Assembly (NCBI GenBank): GCA_045617525.1
Contig: JAZLIT010000210.1
Location: 1-26,644, forward strand
Direction: 5' to 3'
Source: JAZLIT01 sp045617525
GTDB lineage: Bacteria; Bacillota; Bacilli; Bacillales_A; Planococcaceae
Length of the DNA: 26,644 bases
Under the pieces are notes generated by a model. It had not been told where the DNA came from. It did not search any database and saw only the letters and a program-made list of their open reading frames with translations. The translations under genes were made by a program, and so were the position numbers. Below are positions 7,117-15,004 of this stretch, piece by piece; position 1 is the stretch's first letter; the number at the start of each line of letters is the position of its first letter.

Positions 7117-10100
7117 TTATTCTGCTGATTCAACAGAACCTTCTTCTTTATTAAGTTGTAACATGTTTAATGCATCAGTTGGTTGAAGTTCTTCTTCGTC
7201 ATCAAGATCACGTAGTTCTACTTCTTCGTCGTTGATTGTTAACATCTTAACATCCATACCTAAAGATTGAAGTTCTTTGATTAATACTTTGAATGATTCT
7301 GGTACTCCTGGTTCTGGAACACTTTCACCTTTAACGATTGCTTCGTATGTTTTCACACGACCTACAACGTCATCCGACTTAACAGTTAGAATCTCTTGTA
7401 AAGTATAAGCAGCACCGTATGCTTCAAGTGCCCAAACCTCCATCTCACCGAAACGTTGTCCACCAAACTGAGCTTTACCGCCCAGTGGTTGTTGCGTTAC
7501 TAATGAGTAAGGTCCAGTTGAACGTGCGTGTAACTTATCATCAACCATGTGGGCAAGTTTGATCATGTACATGATTCCAACTGATACACGGCTGTCGAAT
7601 GGCTCACCTGAACGTCCATCATACAGAATTGTTTTACCGTCACGATTCATGCCGGCTTCTTCCATTGTTTCCCAAACATCGTTTTCGTTTGCACCATCAA
7701 ATACAGGAGACGCAACATGGATTCCTAAATAACGTGCAGCCATACCTAAGTGTAGCTCTAAAACTTGTCCGATGTTCATACGAGATGGTACACCTAATGG
7801 GTTTAACATGATGTCAACCGGTGTTCCGTCTGGCATGAATGGCATATCTTCTTCTGGTAGGATACGAGAGATTACACCTTTGTTACCATGTCGTCCGGCC
7901 ATTTTATCCCCAACGCGAATTTTACGTTTTTGAACAATATAAGCACGAACTAATTGATTAACGCCTGGTGGTAATTCATCGCCATCTTCACGGTTGAAGA
8001 CTTTAACATCTAGAACGATACCGCCCGCTCCGTGAGGTACACGTAATGAAGTATCACGTACTTCACGCGCTTTCTCACCGAAGATAGCATGTAATAAACG
8101 CTCTTCAGCTGTTAATTCAGTAACCCCTTTAGGAGTAACTTTACCTACAAGAATATCACCGTCACGTACTTCCGCACCGATGCGAATAATTCCGCGTTCG
8201 TCAAGGTTACGAAGTGCATCTTCACCTACGTTTGGAATGTCACGAGTAATTTCTTCAGGTCCTAATTTTGTATCACGAGCTTCTGATTCATATTCTTCAA
8301 TATGGACAGATGTATAAACATCATCTTTAACAAGGCGTTCGCTCATAATTACGGCATCCTCGTAGTTAAAGCCGTCCCATGTCATGAACGCAACAAGTAC
8401 GTTTTGACCAAGTGCTAATTCCCCACGTTCCATAGATGGACCGTCAGCTAAAATATCACGTGGATTCACAACATCGCCAACTTTTACGATTGGACGTTGG
8501 TTATAAGATGTTCCTTGGTTAGAACGAATGAATTTTTGTAGTTTGTAGTTAACTAAGTCGCCTTGAACTTCTTTGCCGTCTACGATTTCAATAGAACGGA
8601 CGCGGATTGAACGAGCTTCAACGTGCTCAACAACCCCATGTTTTTTAGCGACAACAGCAGCACCAGAATCACGTGCGTCAACATGCTCCATACCCGTACC
8701 AACAAAAGGTGCGTTCGGGTAAAGTAGAGGAACAGCTTGACGTTGCATGTTTGCGCCCATTAGAGCACGGTTTGAGTCATCGTTCTCTAAGAATGGAATA
8801 CATGCTGTGGCAGCAGATACTACTTGTTTAGGTGATACGTCCATATAGTCGATAACATCGTTTTTGAATACTGAGTTATCTCCACGGAAACGACCAACTA
8901 CTTCTTCTTTAGCGAACGAACCGTCTTCGTTAAGGATCGAGTTGGCTTGAGCCACCACGTAATTATCCTCTTCGTCAGCAGTTAAATAGTCGATTTGAGC
9001 TGTAACAGTACTTGTTTCAGGATCAACTCGGCGATATGGCGTTTCGATAAATCCGAATTTGTTAACTTTTGCGAACGATGATAACGAGTTGATTAGACCA
9101 ATGTTTGGTCCCTCAGGCGTTTCAATCGGACACATACGACCATAGTGAGAGTAGTGAACGTCACGTACTTCCATACCAGCACGCTCACGCGTTAAACCAC
9201 CGGGCCCTAATGCAGATAGACGACGTTTGTGCGTTAATTCTGCAAGTGGATTTGTTTGGTCCATGAATTGAGATAATTGAGAAGAACCGAAGAACTCCTT
9301 AATTGATGCAATTACAGGACGGATATTGATTAATTGTTGTGGCACGATTGCAGCCGTATCATTGATAGACATACGCTCACGTACTACACGCTCCATACGA
9401 GATAAACCGATACGGAATTGGTTTTGCAGAAGCTCACCAACAGAACGTAGACGACGGTTACCTAAATGGTCAATATCATCCGTATTCCCTACGCCATATA
9501 ATAGATTGAAGAAATAAGATACTGAAGCAATTACGTCAGCTGGCGTAATGTTTTTCACTTCTTCTTCAACATATGCGTTAGAGATTACGTTGATTTCTTT
9601 TTGTGATTCGTCATTTGGTGCATAAATTTTAATTGATTGTAAAGTAATGTCTTCCTCTAGTACGCCACCTACGTGAGATAGTGTACGGAAGCCTGCGCCC
9701 GCCTCTAAATAAGGGATTAACTTATCTAATGTACGACGGTCGATTAAAGTACCTTTTTCTACTAAAATCTCACCCGTTTCAGAATCAACAAGTGTTTCTG
9801 CAATCGTTTGGTTGAATAAACGATTTTTAATGTGAAGCTTTTTATTCATTTTGTAACGACCAACATCCGCTAAATCATAGCGTTTTGCATCGAAGAAGCG
9901 AGAGTATAGAAGGCTCTTCGCTGATTCAACTGTTGGTGGTTCACCTGGACGTAGACGCTCATAGATTTCAAGAAGAGCCTTTTCAGTACCCTCAGTGTTA
10001 TCTTTTTCAAGCGTGTTACGTAAATATTCATTATCACCAATAATATCAATGATTTCTTGATCTGAACTGAAACCTAATGCACGTAACAGTACTGTTACTG

Positions 10101-10671
10101 GAAGTTTACGTGTACGATCGATACGTACATATACAACGTCCTTCGCGTCAGTTTCATATTCTAACCAAGCACCACGGTTAGGGATAACTGTAGCGCCGAA
10201 GCCTTTTTTACCATTTTTATCAGTCTTGTCGTGGAAGTAAACACTTGGAGAACGAACTAACTGAGAAACGATAACACGCTCCGCACCGTTAATAATGAAA
10301 GTGCCTGTTTCCGTCATTAATGGGAAATCACCCATGAATACGTCTTGCTCTTTTACTTCGTCTGTTTCTTTGTTGTGTAAACGTACTTTTACGCGTAACG
10401 GTGCAGCATAAGTAACGTCGCGCTCTTTGCACTCGTCTACATCATACTTTGGATCTCCCAGTGTATAATCAACAAACTCAAGTGAAAGATTACCTGTGAA
10501 ATCATCGATTGGAGAAATGTCGTGGAACATTTCACGCAACCCTTCTTCAAGGAACCACTCGTAAGATGATGTTTGAATTTCGATTAGATTTGGAAGTTCT
10601 AGCACCTCTTTAATACGCGCAAAACTTCTACGCTCACGGTGTTGTCCGTACTGAACTAGTTGACCTGTCAA
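7117..10671 (-). CDS. rpoB: DNA-directed RNA polymerase subunit beta
   Basis: Second-largest RNA polymerase subunit, forming one pincer of the active-site cleft and the rifampicin pocket. The rifampicin region FFGSSQLSQFMDQTNPLAEL then THKRRLSALGPGGL looks wild type. GRMCPIETPEGPNIGL, KMAGRHGNKGVIS and the C-terminal QPLGGKAQFGGQRFGEMEVW clamp segment are intact. An in-frame GTG at 10680 would give MNELTGQLVQ. It abuts GAGGG, whereas TTG at 10671 lies 5 nt after a GGGTGA Shine-Dalgarno. That gives MTGQLVQYG (1184 aa), as in B. subtilis, so I prefer 10671. It has its own promoter and a roughly 190-nt leader with a terminator-like hairpin, and is followed by rpoC. Confidence 0.98.
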   Translation of the reverse strand: MTGQLVQYGQHRERRSFARIKEVLELPNLIEIQTSSYEWFLEEGLREMFHDISPIDDFTGNLSLEFVDYTLGDPKYDVDECKERDVTYAAPLRVKVRLHNKETDEVKEQDVFMGDFPLMTETGTFIINGAERVIVSQLVRSPSVYFHDKTDKNGKKGFGATVIPNRGAWLEYETDAKDVVYVRIDRTRKLPVTVLLRALGFSSDQEIIDIIGDNEYLRNTLEKDNTEGTEKALLEIYERLRPGEPPTVESAKSLLYSRFFDAKRYDLADVGRYKMNKKLHIKNRLFNQTIAETLVDSETGEILVEKGTLIDRRTLDKLIPYLEAGAGFRTLSHVGGVLEEDITLQSIKIYAPNDESQKEINVISNAYVEEEVKNITPADVIASVSYFFNLLYGVGNTDDIDHLGNRRLRSVGELLQNQFRIGLSRMERVVRERMSINDTAAIVPQQLINIRPVIASIKEFFGSSQLSQFMDQTNPLAELTHKRRLSALGPGGLTRERAGMEVRDVHYSHYGRMCPIETPEGPNIGLINSLSSFAKVNKFGFIETPYRRVDPETSTVTAQIDYLTADEEDNYVVAQANSILNEDGSFAKEEVVGRFRGDNSVFKNDVIDYMDVSPKQVVSAATACIPFLENDDSNRALMGANMQRQAVPLLYPNAPFVGTGMEHVDARDSGAAVVAKKHGVVEHVEARSIRVRSIEIVDGKEVQGDLVNYKLQKFIRSNQGTSYNQRPIVKVGDVVNPRDILADGPSMERGELALGQNVLVAFMTWDGFNYEDAVIMSERLVKDDVYTSVHIEEYESEARDTKLGPEEITRDIPNVGEDALRNLDERGIIRIGAEVRDGDILVGKVTPKGVTELTAEERLLHAIFGEKAREVRDTSLRVPHGAGGIVLDVKVFNREDGDELPPGVNQLVRAYIVQKRKIRVGDKMAGRHGNKGVISRILPEEDMPFMPDGTPVDIMLNPLGVPSRMNIGQVLELHLGMAARYLGIHVASPVFDGANENDVWETMEEAGMNRDGKTILYDGRSGEPFDSRVSVGIMYMIKLAHMVDDKLHARSTGPYSLVTQQPLGGKAQFGGQRFGEMEVWALEAYGAAYTLQEILTVKSDDVVGRVKTYEAIVKGESVPEPGVPESFKVLIKELQSLGMDVKMLTINDEEVELRDLDDEEELQPTDALNMLQLNKEEGSVESAE

Positions 10672-10743
10672 CTCATTCACCCCTCAATAAAGCGATAATA
10701 GGTCTTTGCAAAACCATACAAATAGTGTATGATTTCGAAAGAC

Positions 10744-10780
10744 AAAAAGAAAACGAGTCTCATTTAAAGATCTCATTTTC
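10744..10780 (-). terminator. Terminator-like hairpin in the rpoB leader
   Basis: GAAAATGAG pairs with CTCGTTTTC (10749-10780, 9 bp with one G-U; an inner TCT/AGA can add pairs) and runs into TTTTT on the minus strand. It lies between the rpoB promoter and the rpoB start, so it is placed like an attenuator. It could also simply end read-through from rsmC. Confidence 0.6.
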
Positions 10781-10872
10781 GGTTAAACTAAAGATTAATT
10801 CTTGGTGAGTCTACCCTATTTTAATACTATTTTTACAAAAGGGCATACTTCCTCAAAATAATAATTTTGCAT

Positions 10873-10902
10873 TTTATAATGTTATCATAGTCATTTTGTC
10901 AA
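10873..10902 (-). promoter_or_regulatory. Sigma-A-type promoter of rpoB-rpoC
   Basis: A perfect -35 TTGACA (10897-10902) and -10 TATAAA (10873-10878, 5 of 6) are separated by 18 nt. They lie immediately after the rsmC-like gene and about 200 nt before rpoB. An overlapping TTGACT-17-TAACAT alternative exists. Confidence 0.75.
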
Positions 10903-10926
10903 GTCAATATTTTCATCGAATCTCAC

Positions 10927-11526
10927 TTATTTTTTTGCTTTGATGATCCAATATCCTTTTTGCTTCACAACGACCTCTACTTCTTCAAACATTTCCTCTA
11001 AATGACTAACCGACGACGGAGCACCTTGCTTCTTCTGTATAACTACCCATAATTCCCCACCATTTACTAACTTTTCGTAGGCTCCATCATAAAACTTAAA
11101 GACAGTTTCCTTACCTGCTCGTATTGGTGGATTCGTTAATATGGCAGCAGCTTGTACATTCCCAACCGCGCTTAATCCATCACTTTCAAAAATACGTACA
11201 TTTTGAACCCCGTTCGTTTGCGCATTTATTCGCGCTAAAGCAATTGCTCGCGTATTAATATCCATCATGTGAATTTCACGTTCTGGATTTTTCTTTGCAA
11301 TTGACAAACCAATTGGTCCATAGCCACAACCGACATCTAATATAGCTCCATCGACATCCGGCATCGCAAATGTATCAATAAGTACACGGGAGCCAAAATC
11401 TACTTCGCTTTTACTAAATACACCAGCATCCGTTTCAAAAGTGAATGAATTTCCTAGTAAAGTAAATTTCCACTTTTGCGGCTTACTTTCGGTTTGGGGT
11501 TTATTCGAATAATAATGTTCAGACAT
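10927..11526 (-). CDS. Class I SAM-dependent methyltransferase, RsmC-like (YbxB)
   Basis: Predicted rRNA/RNA methyltransferase of the small-domain (MTS) family, which includes RsmC, the enzyme making m2G1207 in 16S rRNA; the exact target here is not proven. The 199-residue protein has motif I DVGCGYGPIGL (about 64-74), an acidic strand end MMDI (about 88-91) and the catalytic-type NPPI in TNPPIRAGKE (about 131-140). The frame is open back to 11610. That extension would read through the rplL terminator, and the ATG at 11526 has AGGAGG 8 nt upstream, so it is the start. The gene between rplL and rpoB is in the same place as B. subtilis ybxB (about 201 aa). Confidence 0.9.
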   Translation of the reverse strand: MSEHYYSNKPQTESKPQKWKFTLLGNSFTFETDAGVFSKSEVDFGSRVLIDTFAMPDVDGAILDVGCGYGPIGLSIAKKNPEREIHMMDINTRAIALARINAQTNGVQNVRIFESDGLSAVGNVQAAAILTNPPIRAGKETVFKFYDGAYEKLVNGGELWVVIQKKQGAPSSVSHLEEMFEEVEVVVKQKGYWIIKAKK

Positions 11527-11594
11527 ATATACATCCTCCTCTAAAGCTGGAGTTCTAACTATATCAAAATTACCTAAACAGCCTATTAGAAAGA

Positions 11595-11628
11595 AAGAAA
11601 AGCTCGTCAAAATAGACGAGCTTTTCTT
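11595..11628 (-). terminator. Intrinsic terminator after rplL
   Basis: A perfect 14-bp stem (AAGAAAAGCTCGTC, 11595-11608, with 11615-11628), a 6-nt loop and a T-rich tail on the minus strand lie 26 nt after the rplL stop. It would lower transcription into rsmC and rpoB relative to the stalk genes. Confidence 0.85.
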
Positions 11629-11654
11629 GTATAGCTAATAGATGCAAGTAATAA

Positions 11655-12011
11655 TTACTTAACTTCTACTACTGCGCCAACTTCTTCAAGTTTAGCTTTG
11701 ATTGTTTCAACTTCATCTTTAGAAGCGCCTTCTTTAAGAGCTTTAGGAGCGTTGTCTACAACTTCTTTAGCTTCTTTAAGACCTAATCCAGTAATTTCGC
11801 GAACCGCTTTGATTACTTTGATTTTTTCTGCACCAGCAGATACTAAGATTACGTCGAATTCTGTTTGCTCTTCAGCAACAGCTACAGCGCCAGCAGCAGC
11901 TACAGGAGCAGCAGCAGTAACACCGAATTCTTCTTCGATTGCTTTTACTAAGTCGTTTAATTCTAGAACTGTCATAGCTTTGATAGCTTCTAAGATTTGT
12001 TCGTTATTCAT
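11655..12011 (-). CDS. rplL: 50S ribosomal protein L7/L12
   Basis: Multi-copy stalk protein of the large subunit that recruits translational GTPases (EF-Tu, EF-G, IF2, RF3). The 118 residues split into the N-terminal dimerisation/L10-binding helices (MNNEQILEAIKAMTVLELND), an Ala/Val-rich hinge at about 33-47, and the globular factor-binding domain with KVIKAVREITGLGLKEAKEV. An AGGAGG Shine-Dalgarno lies 7-8 nt before the ATG. It follows rplJ after 76 nt, a gap that holds a short TAGGC/GCCTA hairpin, and ends in a strong terminator. This fits a gene whose product is needed at several copies per ribosome. Confidence 0.98.
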   Translation of the reverse strand: MNNEQILEAIKAMTVLELNDLVKAIEEEFGVTAAAPVAAAGAVAVAEEQTEFDVILVSAGAEKIKVIKAVREITGLGLKEAKEVVDNAPKALKEGASKDEVETIKAKLEEVGAVVEVK

Positions 12012-12087
12012 TTTAATTTCCTCCTATTGGATGTTTTATTTGTTTTTTTAGGCAAGAAGCCTAGATTTAGAAGTTAAGATGCGAATA

Positions 12088-12588
12088 TTACGCGCCTTGC
12101 TCTTCTTTTTGTTCTGCAACAGCTTTTGTTGCAAGTGCGAAGTTGCGCACTGGAGCTTGAAGTACAGATAAAAGCATTGAAAGTAGACCTTCGCGTGATG
12201 GAAGTTCTGCAAGAGCTTTAACGTCTGCTTCAGATGCAAGAGTACCTTCGATGATACCAGCTTTAATTTCTAACGCTTCGTTTTTCTTAGCGAATTCGTT
12301 AATAATTTTAGCAGGAGCTACTACGTCCTCGTTAGAGAATGCGATAGCATTTGGACCAGTTAAGAATTCATTGATTGCTTCTAAACCAGCGATTTCTGTA
12401 GCGCGGCGAGTTAAAGAGTTTTTGTAAACTTTGAACTCAACACCAGCTTCACGCAGTTGTTTACGTAATTCTGTAGCTTGACCTACAGTTAAACCACGGT
12501 AATCAACTACTACTACAGAAGCAGCAGATTTGAATTTTTCAGCGATTTCTTCAACCTGAACTTTTTTCGTTTCGATTGCTTTGCTCAT
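12088..12588 (-). CDS. rplJ: 50S ribosomal protein L10
   Basis: Stalk base protein that anchors L12 dimers to the L11-binding region of 23S rRNA. The 166 residues begin MSKAIETKKVQVEEIAEKFK. They contain the RNA-binding N-terminal domain (VVVDYRGLTVGQATELRKQL, YKNSLTRRA) and a C-terminal L12-binding helix ending KAVAEQKEEQGA. GGAGGTG lies just before the ATG. In Bacillota L10, bound with L12, represses its own operon through the leader; a matching leader is present upstream. rplL follows. Confidence 0.98.
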   Translation of the reverse strand: MSKAIETKKVQVEEIAEKFKSAASVVVVDYRGLTVGQATELRKQLREAGVEFKVYKNSLTRRATEIAGLEAINEFLTGPNAIAFSNEDVVAPAKIINEFAKKNEALEIKAGIIEGTLASEADVKALAELPSREGLLSMLLSVLQAPVRNFALATKAVAEQKEEQGA

Positions 12589-12599
12589 GATGACACCTC

Positions 12600-12766
12600 C
12601 TATTAGAATGAGTCATTTATACCGACAAAAGTAAAGCCCTCGCGTCATATAGACACGAGGGCAGAAAGTCATCATCTTAAAAGAATCCGAATTCCTATGT
12701 CCTCGGTAGGATCATTAAGTGACAAGTCACTCCTACTGTCTACGGTACAAATGGATGATTCACAAC
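12600..12766 (-). ncRNA. Ribosomal protein L10 leader (rplJ leader RNA)
   Basis: Cis-regulatory leader bound by L10(L12)n to control rplJL. The roughly 165-nt stretch between promoter and rplJ folds as expected. GGATG/CATCC forms one hairpin (12748-12770). GTAGGA/TCCTAC enclose the nested hairpin GTGAC-TT-GTCAC (roughly 12708-12742), with internal asymmetry suited to a kink-turn. A terminator hairpin sits at the 3' end. Position and architecture match the known L10 leader class; the precise ends are estimated. Confidence 0.88.
12631..12662 (-). terminator. Terminator of the L10 leader
   Basis: GCCCTCGTGTC pairs with GACGCGAGGGC (11 bp with one G-U, 12636-12662) around a 5-nt loop and runs into TTTACTTTTG on the minus strand. 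It lies 43 nt before the rplJ start and is the expected off-switch of the leader. Confidence 0.82.
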
Positions 12767-12773
12767 AGCATCC

Positions 12774-12803
12774 ATCTTACCACGTAAGCGAAGCTATTGT
12801 CAA
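12774..12803 (-). promoter_or_regulatory. Promoter of rplJ-rplL
   Basis: A perfect -35 TTGACA (12798-12803), an 18-nt spacer and -10 TAAGAT (12774-12779, 4 of 6) lie just after rplA and directly before the L10 leader. Confidence 0.72.
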
Positions 12804-12825
12804 TTACATTGATTTTATATTAAAA

Positions 12826-13518
12826 TTACTTAACGTTTGAAGCGTCAACTTTGATAGCTGGGCCCATTGTTGTAGTAACGTTTACAGACTTCATGTAAGT
12901 ACCTTTTGCTGCAGCTGGTTTAGCTTTAGCAACTACTTCGAATACTGTTAAGAAGTTTTCTACTAATTGTTCAGTAGCGAAAGAAGCTTTACCGATTGGA
13001 GCGTGGATGATACCAGCTTTTTCAGCGCGGTATTCAACTTTACCAGCTTTAATCTCTCCGATTGCTTTCGTTACGTCAAAAGTAACTGTACCAGTTTTAG
13101 GATTTGGCATTAAACCTTTAGGTCCTAATACGCGTCCGATTTTACCAACTTCACCCATCATGTCAGGAGTAGCAACGATTACATCGAATTCAAACCATCC
13201 TTGTTGGATTTTAGCTACCATATCAGCATCGCCTACGAAGTCAGCGCCAGCAGCTAGTGCTTCTTTTGCTTTTTCGCCTTTAGCAAAAACTAAAACTTTT
13301 TGAGTTTTACCAGTTCCGTGTGGTAATACTACAGCACCACGGATTTGTTGGTCGTTTTTACGAGTGTCGATACCTAATTTGAAAGCTACTTCAACAGTTG
13401 CGTCGAAGTTTACAGTTGATGTTTTTTGCGCTAATGCGATTGCATCTTCTACAGAATATAGAGTTGCGCGGTCTACTAATTTAGCTGCATCTTGCAGTTT
13501 TTTACCTTTTTTAGCCAT
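12826..13518 (-). CDS. rplA: 50S ribosomal protein L1
   Basis: L1 forms the mobile stalk near the E site that guides deacylated tRNA out. It is also a known translational repressor of the L11-L1 mRNA in several bacteria. The 230-residue protein starts MAKKGKKLQDAAKLVDR. It has the family segments RGAVVLPHGTGK, GRVLGPKGLMPNPKTGTV and the C-terminal SVNVTTTMGPAIKVD. An AAGGAGG site precedes the ATG. It follows rplK after 129 nt that contain a long hairpin, a possible target of L1 autoregulation. Confidence 0.98.
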   Translation of the reverse strand: MAKKGKKLQDAAKLVDRATLYSVEDAIALAQKTSTVNFDATVEVAFKLGIDTRKNDQQIRGAVVLPHGTGKTQKVLVFAKGEKAKEALAAGADFVGDADMVAKIQQGWFEFDVIVATPDMMGEVGKIGRVLGPKGLMPNPKTGTVTFDVTKAIGEIKAGKVEYRAEKAGIIHAPIGKASFATEQLVENFLTVFEVVAKAKPAAAKGTYMKSVNVTTTMGPAIKVDASNVK

Positions 13519-13571
13519 TTTAATTTCCTCCTTGATTGTGGTGTTAACGGATTAAACCTCCCACGAATAAA

Positions 13572-13603
13572 GGTTACTGCATTCATAAATGAACACAGCA
13601 ACC
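13572..13603 (-). promoter_or_regulatory. Long hairpin between rplK and rplA
   Basis: GGTTGCTGTGTTCA pairs with TGAATGCAGTAACC in the minus-strand RNA (14 bp with three G-U pairs, 4-nt loop). It is bracketed by two copies of TGGGAGGTT (minus strand; 13600-13608 and 13555-13563). No U-tract follows, so it is not a terminator. It might bind L1 or be an RNase III-like processing site; this is inference. Confidence 0.45.
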
Positions 13604-13647
13604 TCCCAAAAACAAAAGCGTCATCAAGTCAATTCTTGAAGCCGGGA

Positions 13648-14073
13648 TTAGTCTTCGATAACAATACCCATGCTTCGTGCAGTACCTTCAACCATTAACA
13701 TAGCAGCTTCAACTGAAGCAGCGTTAAGGTCTGGCATTTTTTGTTCAGCGATTTCGCGAACTTTATCACGTTTAACCGTCGCTACTTTTTTACGATTTGG
13801 TTCACCAGATCCAGATTGGATACCAGCAGCTACTTTAAGTAGTACTGCAGCGGGTGGAGTTTTTGTAATAAAAGTGAATGAACGATCTTCGAATACTGAA
13901 ATTTCAACTGGAATAATAAGACCAGCTTGATCAGCAGTACGAGCGTTAAATTCTTTACAGAATCCCATGATGTTAACACCAGCTTGTCCTAATGCAGGTC
14001 CAACTGGTGGAGCTGGATTAGCTTTAGCGGCAGGGATTTGAAGTTTTACAACTTTAATAACTTTTTTAGCCAC
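13648..14073 (-). CDS. rplK: 50S ribosomal protein L11
   Basis: L11 binds the GTPase-associated region of 23S rRNA with L10 and is needed for RelA activation. The 141-residue protein shows KLQIPAAKANPAPPVGPALG, GVNIMGFCKEFNARTA, the RNA-binding C-terminal domain and GTARSMGI near the end. The frame is open to 14124. GTG at 14073 gives the family start (M)AKKVIKVVKLQ and has AAGGAGGTG 6 nt upstream, so it is the true start. It forms the rplK-rplA pair and has a promoter just downstream of nusG. Confidence 0.97.
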   Translation of the reverse strand: MAKKVIKVVKLQIPAAKANPAPPVGPALGQAGVNIMGFCKEFNARTADQAGLIIPVEISVFEDRSFTFITKTPPAAVLLKVAAGIQSGSGEPNRKKVATVKRDKVREIAEQKMPDLNAASVEAAMLMVEGTARSMGIVIED

Positions 14074-14212
14074 GAGACACACCTCCTTAAGTCCGTGATG
14101 TGGTAATTGGGTTGCCCCTCCCACTCAATATCTGTTCGTCAGCTAAGCCGATAACATTAAAAAAATAAATTATCTTAGTCAGTGCCAAGTAAATGACAGT
14201 CTGACCTTTGAA

Positions 14213-14241
14213 ATAATACCATCTTTAAAATATATTAGCAA
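14213..14241 (-). promoter_or_regulatory. Promoter of rplK-rplA
   Basis: -35 TTGCTA (14236-14241, 4 of 6), a 17-nt spacer and -10 TATTAT (14213-14218, 5 of 6) lie just after the nusG stop. They leave a leader of about 130 nt before rplK. Confidence 0.6.
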
Positions 14242-14253
14242 GTAGAAATAATT

Positions 14254-14793
14254 CTATAATTTACGAATTTGTGCAAAGTCAAGCTCCATCTTAGTCTCGC
14301 GACCAAACATATCAACGCTTACTTTAACTTTTGTTTTCTCGATATCTACTTCGTCAATACGACCTTGGAAGTGTGCAAACGGTCCTTCTAACACTTCAAC
14401 AACTTCGCCAACTTCGATTTCGATTTGACCTAATTTAGCTTCAGTCATACCCATTTGTTCTAATAAACGATCTGCTTCTTCCGGTAATAGAGGTGTTGGC
14501 TTAACACCGCCGCCTGAAGAACCGATGAATCCAGTAACACCTGGTGTGTTACGAACTACATACCAAGCATCGTCTGTCATGATTAGCTCTACTAAAACAT
14601 AACCTGGAAAGACTTTACGCATTACCGTTTTCTTCTTACCATCTTCTTTTACATCTATCTCTTCGCGCTCCGCTACGATAACACGGAAGATTTTATCTTG
14701 CATTCCCATCGTTTCTACACGTTTCTCAAGGTTTGCTTTTACGCGGTTTTCATAACCTGAATAAGTATGAACTACATACCAATTTTTTTCCAT
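14254..14793 (-). CDS. nusG: Transcription elongation/termination factor NusG
   Basis: NusG binds the RNA polymerase clamp through its NGN domain and links to Rho or the ribosome through its KOW domain; Bacillus NusG also promotes sequence-specific pausing. The 179 residues begin MEKNWYVVHTYSGYENRVKA. FPGYVLVE and VRNTPGVTGFIG mark the NGN core, and EGPFAHFQGRIDEVD the KOW motif (about 134-148), with the C-terminus FGRETKMELDFAQIRKL. The ATG at 14793 is the only sensible start. The nearest Shine-Dalgarno (AAAGGGAGG) is 23 nt away, with a small hairpin between. It has its own promoter after a terminator that follows secE. Confidence 0.97.
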   Translation of the reverse strand: MEKNWYVVHTYSGYENRVKANLEKRVETMGMQDKIFRVIVAEREEIDVKEDGKKKTVMRKVFPGYVLVELIMTDDAWYVVRNTPGVTGFIGSSGGGVKPTPLLPEEADRLLEQMGMTEAKLGQIEIEVGEVVEVLEGPFAHFQGRIDEVDIEKTKVKVSVDMFGRETKMELDFAQIRKL

Positions 14794-14801
14794 AATCGGT
14801 A

Positions 14802-14825
14802 GGACTAATGTCCGTCCCTCCCTTT
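14802..14825 (-). promoter_or_regulatory. nusG initiation region: distant Shine-Dalgarno plus bridging hairpin
   Basis: AAAGGGAGG (14817-14825) is the only good Shine-Dalgarno before nusG. It ends 23 nt from the ATG, beyond the usual 5-10 nt. The hairpin GGAC-ATTA-GTCC (14802-14813) lies between; folding it removes 12 nt and leaves an effective spacing of about 11. Confidence 0.55.
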
Positions 14826-14865
14826 CTAATTGAAATGTGCTAGCTTTTATTGCCTAACACACTAA

Positions 14866-14894
14866 TTTATAAAAACACTTCATACACCGCTCAA
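14866..14894 (-). promoter_or_regulatory. Promoter of nusG
   Basis: -35 TTGAGC (14889-14894, 4 of 6), a 17-nt spacer and -10 TATAAA (14866-14871, 5 of 6) lie between the secE terminator and nusG. The predicted leader of about 65 nt starts with a GTGTTAG/CTAGCAC hairpin (14838-14861). Confidence 0.65.
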
Positions 14895-14950
14895 GTTAGC
14901 ATGCGACCAGTTGTTCATCAGCTTAAGCGACATCGTTTCGAAAACAAATG

Positions 14951-14977
14951 AAAAAACCCGTTATATATGGACGGGCT
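14951..14977 (-). terminator. Intrinsic terminator after secE
   Basis: AGCCCGT pairs with ACGGGTT (7 bp with one G-U, 14955-14977) around a 9-nt loop and runs into TTTTTT on the minus strand. It begins 27 nt after the secE stop. It separates rpmG-secE from nusG. Confidence 0.75.
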
Positions 14978-15004
14978 ATTTCACAAATATTTACATTGAG
15001 CCAA

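Noticed and set aside
10695..10700. TATTAT as a -10 element for rpoB
   Set aside because: No acceptable -35 at 16-18 nt, and it would start the transcript inside the ribosome-binding site.
11527..11610. N-terminal extension of the RsmC-like protein to 11610
   Set aside because: It would translate through the 3' arm of the rplL terminator and lacks a Shine-Dalgarno; the ATG at 11526 has AGGAGG at ideal spacing.
12048..12239. Minus-strand frame overlapping the end of rplJ
   Set aside because: It is an out-of-frame shadow of L10 with no ribosome-binding site.
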